DNA of 64,000 nucleotides. Origin: Gimesia maris (lineage in GTDB: Bacteria; Planctomycetota; Planctomycetia; Planctomycetales; Planctomycetaceae). The notes under the pieces were generated by a model. The model was given only the letters and a program-made list of their open reading frames with translations. It was not told where the DNA came from and searched no databases. A program made the translations under genes and the position numbers. The stretch lies in the NCBI RefSeq assembly GCF_008298035.1, contig NZ_CP042910.1, positions 3,673,001-3,737,000 on the forward strand, given 5' to 3'. Position 1 is the stretch's first letter. Each line of letters opens with the position of its first letter. Positions 55,724 to 64,000 of the stretch are shown here, in pieces.

Positions 55724-55804
55724 GTTTTACTGCTGCGTCACCCGGACCATTTGGACAGGGTATCATATTAGATCGTCTCTGACGCTCTGGTTAAATGTGA
55801 CGTG
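55724..55804 (+). repeat. Dispersed intergenic inverted repeat, copy 5
   Basis: Core of 81 bp: GTTTTACTGCTGCGTCACCC, then GGACCATTTGGACAGGGTAT, ending GACGCTCTGGTTAAATGTGA. It lies between convergent genes and begins 11 bp after the last gene of the MoxR locus. It is the most diverged of the full copies. Confidence 0.87.
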
Positions 55805-55849
55805 ATCCAACTGAGTCGCCTGGGCTGCAATCTGACTGGTAAATGTCAG

Positions 55850-56857
55850 TTATTGGTAAAATATGACTGGTGTCAGGGTAAAGCCGATGATGAAAAACGC
55901 CAGTGTCAGCCAGCCTGTAATGATCCGGGTTTTACCCAGGGGGACCGTGTCGTCGGCGGTGGGAGGATGATTGATGCCAAAAAACACAAGTAAGAGTATC
56001 AAGAGAGAGTAGCCATACTCATCCGCGTAAATCATATATCCCACTGCGGATGCCATCAGCAGGCGGGAAATCAGATTCGCTTTTTTACCCAGCAGTGTGT
56101 AGAGGATGTGACCACCATCCAGCTGACCAATGGGAAGCAGATTCAATGCTGTGATGAAAATCCCGACCCAGCCTGCAAACAGCATCGGGTTTAAAATGAC
56201 TTCCTGATTTTCCGCCAGCGGTCCGTGGACCAGTCTGATCATCCATTGCAGAATCAGTGGTTCTCCATAGCTCATCGTGCCTGGTTGCTTCAAAGTGACG
56301 GCAACCGTTGATTGCAGTACGCCCCAGTATGCGATCGGGAGCGCAAAGACCAGTCCCGCGAGGGGACCGGAAACGGCAATATCGAACATCTGTTTGCGAT
56401 TGGCGATTCCGCCTCGTTGCAGAATCACGGCGCCCATGGTTCCAAACGGCGTGAGAGGCATGGGGATGAACAGAGGTCGGGTGGCGGGAATGTGGTAGCG
56501 TCGCGATTGCAGATAGTGCCCCATTTCATGGGAGAGCAAAATGAGCATCAAAGGACCCGCATAAGAAATTCCGTCGATGAAGAATCTCGTCCAGCCAACC
56601 AGCTGAATATGATCATACACGCGGGCGAATTCTCTGGGGACAGGAACAAACGGATTGTTATGTGTGGCACCGACAATGAACGTACTGAGGCAAGTCACCA
56701 CAAACAGGATCAGTGGTACTTTACTGCGTGGCGGACGAACTGTATTTCGATAAGCAGGCTGCGCTGTGGAAAAATCTTTGACCTCGGTCTGGTAGTCCTG
56801 TGGCTGCACAATAATGACAGGATCAGGGGGTGGCAGAGGATGATTTTTGTCAGGCAT
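55850..56857 (-). CDS. Site-2 protease-family (M50) membrane metalloprotease
   Basis: This encodes 335 residues with about six transmembrane segments. The zinc site is HEMGH (His110, Glu111, His114), and the third ligand is Asp247 in LDGGH. GGIANRKQMFDIAVSGPLAGL is the usual M50 core segment. A Pro-rich cytoplasmic N-terminus (about 1-45) precedes the first helix. Such enzymes cut substrates inside the membrane, often releasing anti-sigma factors. No PDZ domain is seen, so it belongs with the shorter plant/bacterial EGY-like group. It begins 148 bp after pgsA on the same strand. Confidence 0.88.
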   Translation of the reverse strand: MPDKNHPLPPPDPVIIVQPQDYQTEVKDFSTAQPAYRNTVRPPRSKVPLILFVVTCLSTFIVGATHNNPFVPVPREFARVYDHIQLVGWTRFFIDGISYAGPLMLILLSHEMGHYLQSRRYHIPATRPLFIPMPLTPFGTMGAVILQRGGIANRKQMFDIAVSGPLAGLVFALPIAYWGVLQSTVAVTLKQPGTMSYGEPLILQWMIRLVHGPLAENQEVILNPMLFAGWVGIFITALNLLPIGQLDGGHILYTLLGKKANLISRLLMASAVGYMIYADEYGYSLLILLLVFFGINHPPTADDTVPLGKTRIITGWLTLAFFIIGFTLTPVIFYQ

Positions 56858-57005
56858 TAGTCTGTGTCTAAATATTGAAAGTCAGTAGTCCGGATGCTGA
56901 TATTTTATACGTTGAGGAGTTTCCAGTTGAGGCGAGAAATTCGAGTTTTTTGAAATTCTATATCCGCTGCCGTTTCACTCTTCCGTATTTACGATCAGGC
57001 TTCGC

Positions 57006-57638
57006 TTATGACAATGGCTTATTGCGAAGAATTCTGGAGGCTCGGAACACATAATCCACACCGCTGTACAGGGTGATGAGTGCTGCTGACCAGATAGAGA
57101 TGTCGCGAAGCAGAAAGAATGCGGAGCTGTTAAAGGGGGCTTCCGGGCTGAGTGACAGCAGACAAAGAACCACTGCGACACATTGGACACCCATTTTGAT
57201 TTTACCACTCCAGCTGGCGGAAAAATCACGACCATGCTGTTCGAGAAATCCTCTGAGGCTGGTGATGAACATTTCCCGACCAATGATGATCAGGACAAAC
57301 CAGGCATTGATGCCCGTAGCCGGGCCACGCTCCAGCAGAAAAATGAAGGCGCCACAGATGATGATTTTATCTACAAAGGGGTCCAGAATCCGGCCCAGCG
57401 TGGTGACCTGATTGTATTTACGGGCAAAATAGCCGTCCAGAAAGTCGGTGGCAGCAGCCAGAATGAAGATGGCAGCAGAGGTCTTCCACCAGCCTTCCAG
57501 ATAAATGATGACAAATAAGACCAGCGCGAGCACCAGTCGACTGACGGTGATCAGGTTCGGCAGATTCCAGATTTCTGGTCCTAAGAGTTCAGAACCGGTT
57601 TGCGGGTTCTCGGACTGTTTTTCCGCTGGTGAATTCAT
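57006..57638 (-). CDS. pgsA: CDP-diacylglycerol-glycerol-3-phosphate 3-phosphatidyltransferase (PgsA)
   Basis: This encodes 210 residues with about five or six membrane helices. The CDP-alcohol phosphotransferase motif D-G-x2-A-R-x8-G-x3-D-x3-D is complete: Asp68, Gly69, Ala72, Arg73, Gly82, Asp86 and Asp90. It condenses CDP-diacylglycerol with glycerol-3-phosphate, the committed step to phosphatidylglycerol, in the inner membrane. The N-terminal NLPNLITVSRLVLA segment is also typical of PgsA rather than phosphatidylserine synthase. It lies between the PQQ-propeller and M50 genes on the same strand. Confidence 0.88.
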   Translation of the reverse strand: MNSPAEKQSENPQTGSELLGPEIWNLPNLITVSRLVLALVLFVIIYLEGWWKTSAAIFILAAATDFLDGYFARKYNQVTTLGRILDPFVDKIIICGAFIFLLERGPATGINAWFVLIIIGREMFITSLRGFLEQHGRDFSASWSGKIKMGVQCVAVVLCLLSLSPEAPFNSSAFFLLRDISIWSAALITLYSGVDYVFRASRILRNKPLS

Positions 57639-57803
57639 ACTGTATAACTGTTTTCATTAGATAACGGGAGAATCAGAAGCAGCGCTCAGGACATCAGATT
57701 AAAGAACAGAGGTGTACGTCAGGTTAAATCAGAATCATACCCTGAGAGCTCGTCTGCATTTTATCGAGTTAGCCGCGAAGTTTACAGGTCAGCCTGTTTG
57801 CTT

Positions 57804-59168
57804 TTATGGGGAATCAGCAATCGATTCTTCAATGGGGAGTTCGCCGGCGACCAGTTTTGTATTACTGCGGGCATAAACACGTGTTTCAGCGTATGCTGGA
57901 TGAGCCCAGGTTTCGCCGATCAGGCGGGCGCGGGCGAGTTCTTTGTAACCGGCAGGAGTCAGTTCAGCGAGAATCAAAGCACCTTCCGAATTGAGAATCA
58001 AAGCGCGCGAGGAATTGTTGAGCCAGACCAGACTGGCCTGCGGGTTGCGGCTGTTGCCGGGCGTCATCTGGTTGTCATCATCCCAGATTTTCTTGCCGGT
58101 GGCGTATTCGAAACAGGTCAGTCCGAACTGTTTGTCCAGCAGGTAGGCATAGCCATCCCGGTATAATGGCTGTGACATCAGTCCCCGCAATGCGCGGCGG
58201 TCTTCCCATAAGAGTTCAGCCTGCTCTGGCTTCTCTCCCAACTGGATAGCTTTGGAACCTTCCCAGTAACCGGCGACTAAGATAATTCCCTCCTTTTCGA
58301 TCGGACTGGCAATCGCTACGCCGTAAGTGACTTTATAGGGAACTGACCAGAAATGGGCACCGGTCCGTGGGTCGACACTATGGATCTGATTCGGCGACCA
58401 GACAATCAACTGGTCCTGCTGGTTGTGATGAATCAGCAGTGGTGTGGCATAACCGGCTTCGTCTTGCAGTGAACGCCAGCGTTCTTTCCCTGTATTACTG
58501 TCGAGGGCGACAATGGCGGTTCCCTGTTCTGTTCCACCCGGCATGAGAATTACCAGATCACCGATCAGATAGGGAGCGGCAGCATAACCCCATTGAGGGA
58601 CTTTGCCGCCGAAGTCTGTAACGAGCTGTTTTTTCCAGATGATGTCGCCCGTCTTCGCATCAAGGCAGAAGACATCCCCCATTGTACCCAGCGTATAGAC
58701 CCGATTATTAACTACCGTGGGGGCACAGCGGGGACCGTTGCCGTAGTCCAGTTTGTCATAAACAGCCGGGTAAGAATGTGACCAGAGCTGTTTGCCGGTG
58801 AGCGCATCAAAGCAGAGTACGCGTTCAATATCCTGACGGTCGGCCCGATGTCCATGAATGCCTTGTGCTTTTTCCTGTTCTTCAGGCGAAGTCACCGGTC
58901 GATCCATGAGATAGAGTTTGCGATGGGACACAGAGATGCCGCCATAACCTCCGCCGATTTCACGTTCCCAGAGTTTTTTCAGTCCGGTTTCGGGCCAGCT
59001 GGTTTTGATCGCCGGTCCCTGCCAGGTGCCATCTCCACGCGGACCGCGCCATTGGGGCCATTCTTCATATTGTTTTTGGGAGCTTTTCAGATTCGAAGCG
59101 GGAGTCTCGGCCTGAAGCGGAAGTGTCAACAGGATTGAACTGAAGAGGATGAGAAATAAACTGCGCAT
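57804..59168 (-). CDS. Secreted PQQ-like beta-propeller protein
   Basis: This encodes 454 residues. A signal peptide (about 1-20, LTLPLQAETP) leads into a WPQWRGPRGDGTW segment that opens most planctomycetal PQQ-like propellers. Blade motifs follow (FDALTGKQLWSHS, LDAKTGDIIWKKQ, LDSNTGKERWRSL, EYATGKKIWDDD). No catalytic residues of quinoprotein dehydrogenases are apparent, so a scaffold or sensory role is more likely than PQQ-dependent oxidation. It lies 113 bp downstream of the asparagine-synthase-like gene on the same strand. Confidence 0.82.
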   Translation of the reverse strand: MRSLFLILFSSILLTLPLQAETPASNLKSSQKQYEEWPQWRGPRGDGTWQGPAIKTSWPETGLKKLWEREIGGGYGGISVSHRKLYLMDRPVTSPEEQEKAQGIHGHRADRQDIERVLCFDALTGKQLWSHSYPAVYDKLDYGNGPRCAPTVVNNRVYTLGTMGDVFCLDAKTGDIIWKKQLVTDFGGKVPQWGYAAAPYLIGDLVILMPGGTEQGTAIVALDSNTGKERWRSLQDEAGYATPLLIHHNQQDQLIVWSPNQIHSVDPRTGAHFWSVPYKVTYGVAIASPIEKEGIILVAGYWEGSKAIQLGEKPEQAELLWEDRRALRGLMSQPLYRDGYAYLLDKQFGLTCFEYATGKKIWDDDNQMTPGNSRNPQASLVWLNNSSRALILNSEGALILAELTPAGYKELARARLIGETWAHPAYAETRVYARSNTKLVAGELPIEESIADSP

Positions 59169-59281
59169 CAGATTCTCTTGCAGGTGGGAACAGGTTGGCG
59201 GGGAAACTGTTTTGAACCTCTATTTTCACGGATTTGAGCCGAAAGCTCAAGTGGTTCACCGAAAAATGGGCTGGCTGCGAC

Positions 59282-61294
59282 TCAGATGAGTACCGGATCC
59301 GGGAAGTGATCGGGAATGGTTGCCGGGTCGAGGAATGTCTGAAACCAGAGTTCAAGGACCAGCAGTGACCAGAGCCGCGCACTGTGGTCCCACTGCAGAT
59401 TCAGGTGCTCACTGATCAGCTGCTCGACGGCTTGCGGGTCAAAAATCTGACGGTCGATGGCCCTTTGATCTAAGAGTACATCAAACAGCAGTGGTTTGAG
59501 TTCGTTGCGGAACCAGTGATTAAGGGGGACACCAAAGCCCATCTTTTTCCGTGTTTGAATGGATTCGGGCAGCAGATCGGAAAAGGTGTCAGTCAGGATC
59601 TGTTTGCCGCGGCCTTTGTGCATTTTGTATTTCAAAGGCATTGCCGCTGCGAGTTCAGCGACGTGGTGATCCAGGAACGGGCTGCGACATTCAAGGCTGT
59701 GTGCCATACTGGCGATATCGACTTTGGTCAGGATGTCACAGGGGAGATAGGTCTGCACATCGGTGGCCGTGGTGCGGGTGACAAAGTCACGATCCGGGCA
59801 GAGCTGGTAGGCGTCGAGCAGAAACTGATCGGCGTCGAAGTCCGTGAGCTGTTCCCGGAATCCGGGGGAGTACATTTCCTGGCGTCGCTCGGTATCAAAA
59901 ATACCAACCCATTTCAGATAGCGGCGTTCGGGGGGAACGGACAGTCCGGCGAGAAAGCGTTTGACGCGACGGCGAAACGATTTCTGCTCAACAGATGCAG
60001 GCATTTTCTGCCAGATTGAGGCGGTCATCATTTTTCTGGCGAAAGCGGGCAGGCGATCAAACCATTGGGACAAAGCAACCGCGCGGTACCGGTCATAGCC
60101 GGCGAACAGTTCATCTCCGCCATCTCCGGAGAGGGAGACGGTCACTTCCTGGCGGGTGACCTGCGAGAGATACATGGTGGGAATGGCGCTACTGTCCGCG
60201 AACGGTTCATCATAATGCCAGGCGAGGCGCGGCAGCATTTCCAGGGCGGCAGGTTCGACGACGTATTCGTGATGATCGGTTCCGAGCATCTTCGCTGCTT
60301 CGCGGGCATAGCTGCGTTCGTCAAACTGTTTGACCGGGAAACCGATCGAAAATGTGTGGACCGGGCGATCGGACATGCCCTGCATCAGTCCCGCGATGAT
60401 GGTGGAATCGATGCCACCTGACAGGAAAGCGCCCAGGGGAACATCGCTGCGCATGCGAATCCGGACAGATTCGGTCAGGGTTTCTCGCAGCGCTGCTGAC
60501 CACTGGTCTACTGACTGAAACGGGAACTGAGAATTGGTTTCCGGATGTTGATACGGGGGTGTCCAGTAGCGTTCAATCTGCAACTGCCCGTTTTCATAAA
60601 CGGCCCGGTGTGCGGGCGGCAGTTTGTGATAACCTTTGAGGATCGACCAGGGGTGTGGCACATACTGGTAAGCAAGAAACAGATCAATCGCGTGGGGATC
60701 GACGGTTCTGTCGGCACCGGGAATCTGCAGCAGTGATTTCAGTTCACTGGCGAAACTCAGACGGTCTGCTTCCTGTCGGTAAAAAAGGGGTTTCTGCCCC
60801 AGGCGATCGCGGGCTATAAACAGACGCTGGCGGCGTTCATCCCAGATGGCAAACGCGAACATGCCTCGCAGGCGTTCGACGCAGGCGGTCCCCTGCTCTT
60901 CATAGAGGTGGACGATGACTTCGGTATCGGTTTCGGTCTTGAACTGATGCCCCTGTTGGATCAGTTCTTTGCGCAGTTCCTGGTAGTTATAGATTTCGCC
61001 GTTAAAGACAATCCAGACGGTTCCATCTTCGTTGGTGAGTGGCTGATGACCGGTTCCCAGGTCGATAATCGAGAGACGTCGATGTCCGAGCGCTGCACCA
61101 GCTTGGGACTGGGGCTGGAAATCGGCGAAGGAATTCCCGGGTGAAAACGATATGGATTTCCCCGGAATATCCGAATGAAAGCCTCCCGAATCATCCGGGC
61201 CTCGATGCGCCAGCACGCTGGTCATACGCTGTAGCACGTCGGGCGAGATGTTTTTGTCTCGCGAGGTCCACGAGGTACCGGTAATTCCACACAT
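59282..61294 (-). CDS. Asparagine synthase (glutamine-hydrolysing) family protein
   Basis: This encodes 670 residues. The N-terminal glutaminase has the nucleophile Cys2 (MCGITGT) with AHRGPDDSG and WIVFNGEIYNYQELR. The synthetase domain has the PP-loop GAFLSGGIDSTIIAG, GDGGDELFAGYDRY and a KVDIASMAHSLECRSPFLD segment. Both domains look intact. The sequence is of the AsnB class that appears in exopolysaccharide clusters as amidotransferases, and a GT4 glycosyltransferase gene is directly upstream (57 bp), so a role in sugar or envelope amidation is possible. Plain asparagine synthesis is the other reading. Confidence 0.88.
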   Translation of the reverse strand: MCGITGTSWTSRDKNISPDVLQRMTSVLAHRGPDDSGGFHSDIPGKSISFSPGNSFADFQPQSQAGAALGHRRLSIIDLGTGHQPLTNEDGTVWIVFNGEIYNYQELRKELIQQGHQFKTETDTEVIVHLYEEQGTACVERLRGMFAFAIWDERRQRLFIARDRLGQKPLFYRQEADRLSFASELKSLLQIPGADRTVDPHAIDLFLAYQYVPHPWSILKGYHKLPPAHRAVYENGQLQIERYWTPPYQHPETNSQFPFQSVDQWSAALRETLTESVRIRMRSDVPLGAFLSGGIDSTIIAGLMQGMSDRPVHTFSIGFPVKQFDERSYAREAAKMLGTDHHEYVVEPAALEMLPRLAWHYDEPFADSSAIPTMYLSQVTRQEVTVSLSGDGGDELFAGYDRYRAVALSQWFDRLPAFARKMMTASIWQKMPASVEQKSFRRRVKRFLAGLSVPPERRYLKWVGIFDTERRQEMYSPGFREQLTDFDADQFLLDAYQLCPDRDFVTRTTATDVQTYLPCDILTKVDIASMAHSLECRSPFLDHHVAELAAAMPLKYKMHKGRGKQILTDTFSDLLPESIQTRKKMGFGVPLNHWFRNELKPLLFDVLLDQRAIDRQIFDPQAVEQLISEHLNLQWDHSARLWSLLVLELWFQTFLDPATIPDHFPDPVLI

Positions 61295-61351
61295 GGTAAA
61301 CGGGTTCTACTCTTTGACTGAAAGGAAAAGTCTGATTGAGGATGCGATAAT

Positions 61352-62488
61352 TTAAGCAAGCACTTCGCGGTAGAGTGCAGCGTAGCCTGCTGTCATTTTA
61401 GCGATACTGAAGTCCTGCTGCATCTTTTTTCGGGCAGCGGTGCCAAGATCAGTGGCGAGTTGAGGGTCTGCGAGGATACGTTCAGCATATTGTGCATACC
61501 CTGTGCAGTCACCGACTGAGGTTAAGAAACCGGTTTCCCCATGCATGACCAGTTCCCTGTTCGGGGGAATATCACTGGCGATGACCGGGATTCCATACGA
61601 CATGGCTTCCATCAGGCTGTTGGACTGTCCTTCAAAATCACTGGCCAGCAGGAACAGGTCGAACAGGGGAAACAGCTGTTTCACATCCGGGCGGTGTCCC
61701 AGAAACCGCACATTGGGGGTTACCGTATATTTATGAGCCAACTGCTCCAGTTTGGCCCGTTCGGGGCCTTCGCCGATCAGCAGCAGAATGATCTTTTCGT
61801 TCATCTGTCTCAGCAACTGCAGTGTCCAGAGCAGGTCTTCAATGCGTTTCTGCCGTGCCAGTCGTCCAACAAAGGCCATCAACCGTGCATCGTCGGGAAT
61901 ATCCTGTTGCTGAAATAGTTCTTTGCGAATGGATTCCGTACTGGTGACTTCGGGGATGGGAATCCCGTTGGGGACAACACGCAAGATTGATTCCGGGACG
62001 CCCTGCTGCTGATAAAAATCGACGACACTTTGAGAATTGCCCACCAGCAGTGAGGTCTGTGGCAGCAGCCTGCGATCGACATTGTGCTGCCAATTGCTTT
62101 TCCAGGAGTCAACACAACGCTCGGAGACTATGACTTTCGGCGTTTTCAGAGTTTTAGACATTCGTCTGACGGCCATTCTGCCATACGAGTTGGCAGCGAA
62201 TAACCAGGTATGCAGGATATCGGGCTGTTGCTGCTCAATTGTTTTTTTGAGCGCGCGATAAGCGAGTGGATCAAATTTGAAGCGTTTGTTTAAGATCGTC
62301 ACCGGGATATTGTGCTGGCGGAGCAGTGTTTCATAGGGGCCGCCGCGCGTGAGCGCAATGACCTGGACTTCGAATTCCTCTCTGGGCAGCGACGTGGCGA
62401 GCAGAGACAACTGTTTTTCTGCACCGGACTGATCCAGAGTGGGAATGAGGAGACTGACTTTTATCACGGTGGACTGATTCGCAATCAT
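61352..62488 (-). CDS. GT4-family glycosyltransferase
   Basis: This encodes 378 residues, predicted cytosolic or membrane-associated. It has a GT-B fold: an N-terminal LLIPTLDQSGAEKQLSLLA donor-loop region, AFVGRLARQKRIEDLL, LLIGEGPERAKLEQL, and a SDFEGQSNSLMEAMSYGIPV segment with the Glu-x7-Glu motif. This is the family pattern of nucleotide-sugar transferases that extend cell-surface polysaccharides or glycolipids. It starts at ATG 62488; a GTG at codon 8 is a possible alternative. The asparagine-synthase-like gene follows after 57 bp, likely in one transcript. Confidence 0.85.
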   Translation of the reverse strand: MIANQSTVIKVSLLIPTLDQSGAEKQLSLLATSLPREEFEVQVIALTRGGPYETLLRQHNIPVTILNKRFKFDPLAYRALKKTIEQQQPDILHTWLFAANSYGRMAVRRMSKTLKTPKVIVSERCVDSWKSNWQHNVDRRLLPQTSLLVGNSQSVVDFYQQQGVPESILRVVPNGIPIPEVTSTESIRKELFQQQDIPDDARLMAFVGRLARQKRIEDLLWTLQLLRQMNEKIILLLIGEGPERAKLEQLAHKYTVTPNVRFLGHRPDVKQLFPLFDLFLLASDFEGQSNSLMEAMSYGIPVIASDIPPNRELVMHGETGFLTSVGDCTGYAQYAERILADPQLATDLGTAARKKMQQDFSIAKMTAGYAALYREVLA

Positions 62489-62605
62489 TGCTGGAATTGT
62501 TGACGGGTTGGCTCTTTGATCTGAGACTATAGTATTTTATACTGACTGTCAGGATCAATGTCTGATCTTAGCGATTTGTCATTTCGAATCATAGATTGAG
62601 AGTCC

Positions 62606-63145
62606 ATGATCGTACAGTTTGGATCTGCCCTGGTTGAGCTGGTTCTGGGAGATATTACCACGCAGGAGGTGGATGCGATCGTGAATGCTGCCAATTCTTA
62701 CCTGGCAGGTGGTGGGGGCGTGGATGGTGCGATTCATGACGCTGCAGGACCTGAAATTATGAAAGAACTGCAGCGCCGCTACCCTGACGGCTGTCCCACG
62801 GGGAGTGCCGTCGCGACAACAGCCGGTCAGCTCGCAGCCCGACATATCTTTCACGCCGTTGGTCCTGTCTGGCAGGGAGGCGGGAAAAAGGAGAGTCAGC
62901 TGTTGCAGTCGGCCTACGAGAGTTGCCTGGATCTGGCAGAACAACTTAACTGCCGGTCTGTGGCTTTCCCTTCCATCAGCACAGGCGTTTATCGCTATCC
63001 TGTTGATCTGGCGGGCGAGATCGCATTGCGAACGGTGGCGACCAGGCTGGAGTCGACACAGCAGATTAAGCTGGTTCGGTTTGTGTTGTTCGATCAGGGG
63101 ACCTTCGGCTGCTATTCACGTATTCTGGAAACCATGCTGGTATGA
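62606..63145 (+). CDS. Macrodomain protein, O-acetyl-ADP-ribose deacetylase-like
   Basis: This encodes 179 residues from ATG 62606, nearly all macrodomain. The ADP-ribose site is DAIVNAANSYLAGGGGVDGA (23-42), with the phosphate-binding loop SISTGVYRYP near residue 130. This is the MacroD/YmdB type that hydrolyses O-acetyl-ADP-ribose and removes mono-ADP-ribose from proteins. The truncated hydrolase starts 4 nt after its stop. The gene is divergent from the glycosyltransferase gene (117 bp gap). Confidence 0.9.
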   Translation: MIVQFGSALVELVLGDITTQEVDAIVNAANSYLAGGGGVDGAIHDAAGPEIMKELQRRYPDGCPTGSAVATTAGQLAARHIFHAVGPVWQGGGKKESQLLQSAYESCLDLAEQLNCRSVAFPSISTGVYRYPVDLAGEIALRTVATRLESTQQIKLVRFVLFDQGTFGCYSRILETMLV

Positions 63146-63149
63146 ATGA

Positions 63150-64000
63150 ATGACAAACGCAGTCGTAGAAGAATTCATTGCCTCGGATGGTTACCGTCTG
63201 CAGGGACGCGTCTGGCATCCGGAAAATCAACAGGCCCGGGTGACGCTCGTGATGCTGCATGGGATTCAGAGTCATTCCGGCTGGTATGAAGCCTCATGTC
63301 AACAGCTCTGTGAATACGGAGCATCCATCTGTTTTTTTGATCGCAGAGGTTCGGGACTTAATACGCCAAATCGCGGACATGCCGCACACTGGCGGCGGCT
63401 GGTTCAGGATGTGGTGCAGTTGTTATCTCTGCTCAGGTTTCAGCGGGAACAGTCAGACCATCCAGCGCCAATCGTGCTGCAGGGGATGAGCTGGGGAGCC
63501 AAACTGGCGACAGTGGTGGCAGCAGAGCGACCTGACTTAACAGACGGACTCGCGTTACTGTATCCGGGGATCAAAGCACGGGTCAAAGCGACTGTTGTGC
63601 AACAGATGCAGCTGTCATTGGCGGAGCGACTGGGAATCAGGGACAAACGGGTGCCGATTCCTTTGAGTGATCCAGCGTTGTTTACCGCTGATCCGGACTG
63701 GCAGAAATGGATCCAGGAAGATCCGCTGGCGTTACATGAGGTGAGCGTGTCGTTCCTGCTGGCCAACCGGGAACTGGATCGCCGAGTGGATCACGCGGTG
63801 GAACAGATCGACTGTCCGGTGTTCTGTCAACTGGCAGGACAGGATCAGATTATTGATAACCGGGCGACAGAAGTTTGTTTTTCACGCTTTCGGTTTGATC
63901 GGAAAACGCTGATTTCTTATCCCGAAGCGCGGCATACGCTGGAATTTGAACCTGATCGCGAACAGATGACAGCCGATTATATCAACTGGCTGAACGAATT
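63150..64000 (+). CDS. Alpha/beta hydrolase (serine aminopeptidase S33-like), truncated by window edge
   Basis: It starts at ATG 63150, 4 nt after the macrodomain gene stop, and runs off the right edge, giving 283 complete codons without a stop. It has VMLHGIQSHSGWY (oxyanion HG), DRRGSGLN, the nucleophile elbow GMSWGA (Ser114), an acid GQDQIID and a catalytic His in ARHTLEFE. This is the pattern of the lysophospholipase/S33 alpha/beta hydrolases. No signal peptide is seen. The substrate is unknown. The C-terminus lies outside the window. Confidence 0.83.
   Translation, partial: MTNAVVEEFIASDGYRLQGRVWHPENQQARVTLVMLHGIQSHSGWYEASCQQLCEYGASICFFDRRGSGLNTPNRGHAAHWRRLVQDVVQLLSLLRFQREQSDHPAPIVLQGMSWGAKLATVVAAERPDLTDGLALLYPGIKARVKATVVQQMQLSLAERLGIRDKRVPIPLSDPALFTADPDWQKWIQEDPLALHEVSVSFLLANRELDRRVDHAVEQIDCPVFCQLAGQDQIIDNRATEVCFSRFRFDRKTLISYPEARHTLEFEPDREQMTADYINWLNE

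Noticed and set aside
57804-59168. Reading the PQQ-like propeller as a quinoprotein alcohol dehydrogenase
   Set aside because: The blade motifs fit but no catalytic Asp or vicinal-cysteine signature was seen.
1-64000. tRNA, rRNA, CRISPR array, transposase or prophage genes
   Set aside because: No cloverleaf, repeat-spacer pattern, or recombinase motif was seen in reading both strands. A dedicated scan could still find a short RNA gene.

Overview
The window looks like a chromosomal segment of a marine planctomycete, most likely Gimesia or a close relative. The evidence is gene content. There are two pairs of planctomycetal cytochrome/DUF1549/DUF1553 proteins with DUF1501 sulfatase-like proteins, a DUF1559 pseudopilin with an H-X9-DG C-terminus, and a redoxin/cytochrome/copper-monooxygenase fusion. 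There is also a long MoxR/DUF58/BatA/DUF4175-type locus with PQQ-like beta-propeller proteins. The genus is inferred; only the phylum is well supported. No rRNA, tRNA, CRISPR array or transposase was seen.

Layout. 1-2.5 kb: the end of a PhyH-family oxygenase, then three unrecognised genes, two of them broken by single-base frameshifts in G runs. 2.6-15.1 kb: a YdeP-type molybdopterin oxidoreductase, the redoxin/heme/copper fusion, an RND/MMPL exporter, a PSD1 cytochrome protein with its DUF1501 partner and an M14 carboxypeptidase. 15.1-19 kb, reverse strand: a speD-like and deoxyhypusine-synthase-like pair, the DUF1559 pseudopilin and a Cys-rich secreted protein. 19.2-24.9 kb: an alpha/beta hydrolase, a CheX-receiver fusion, and a pteridine reductase (folM-like), folB and folK split by a pyruvyl transferase gene. 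25.4-28.5 kb: three TadE/TadG-like pseudopilin genes, the last with a von Willebrand A domain. 28.9-35.6 kb: a giant cytochrome/WD40/DUF1549/DUF1553 protein with a second DUF1501 partner. 35.8 kb: an AlkC-like DNA glycosylase.

37.2-55.7 kb holds thirteen genes in one direction, mostly closely packed. They encode a TPR/PQQ propeller, SIMPL, a prenyltransferase-fold protein, a MoxR ATPase, DUF58, a BatA-like protein, a vWA/glutaminase-fold membrane protein, a DUF4175-like protein, a coiled-coil CxxC protein, three further secreted proteins and one small partner. The set looks like a MoxR chaperone and vWA module acting in or across the inner membrane. 55.8-62.5 kb, reverse strand: an M50 protease, PgsA, a PQQ propeller, an asparagine-synthase-like amidotransferase and a GT4 glycosyltransferase. 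The window ends with a macrodomain protein and a truncated alpha/beta hydrolase.

The most notable unexplained structure is a family of about 75-81 bp imperfect inverted repeats. Five copies and one degenerate partial copy lie in intergenic gaps near 19.0, 21.4, 26.6, 41.3 and 55.7 kb, on both strands.
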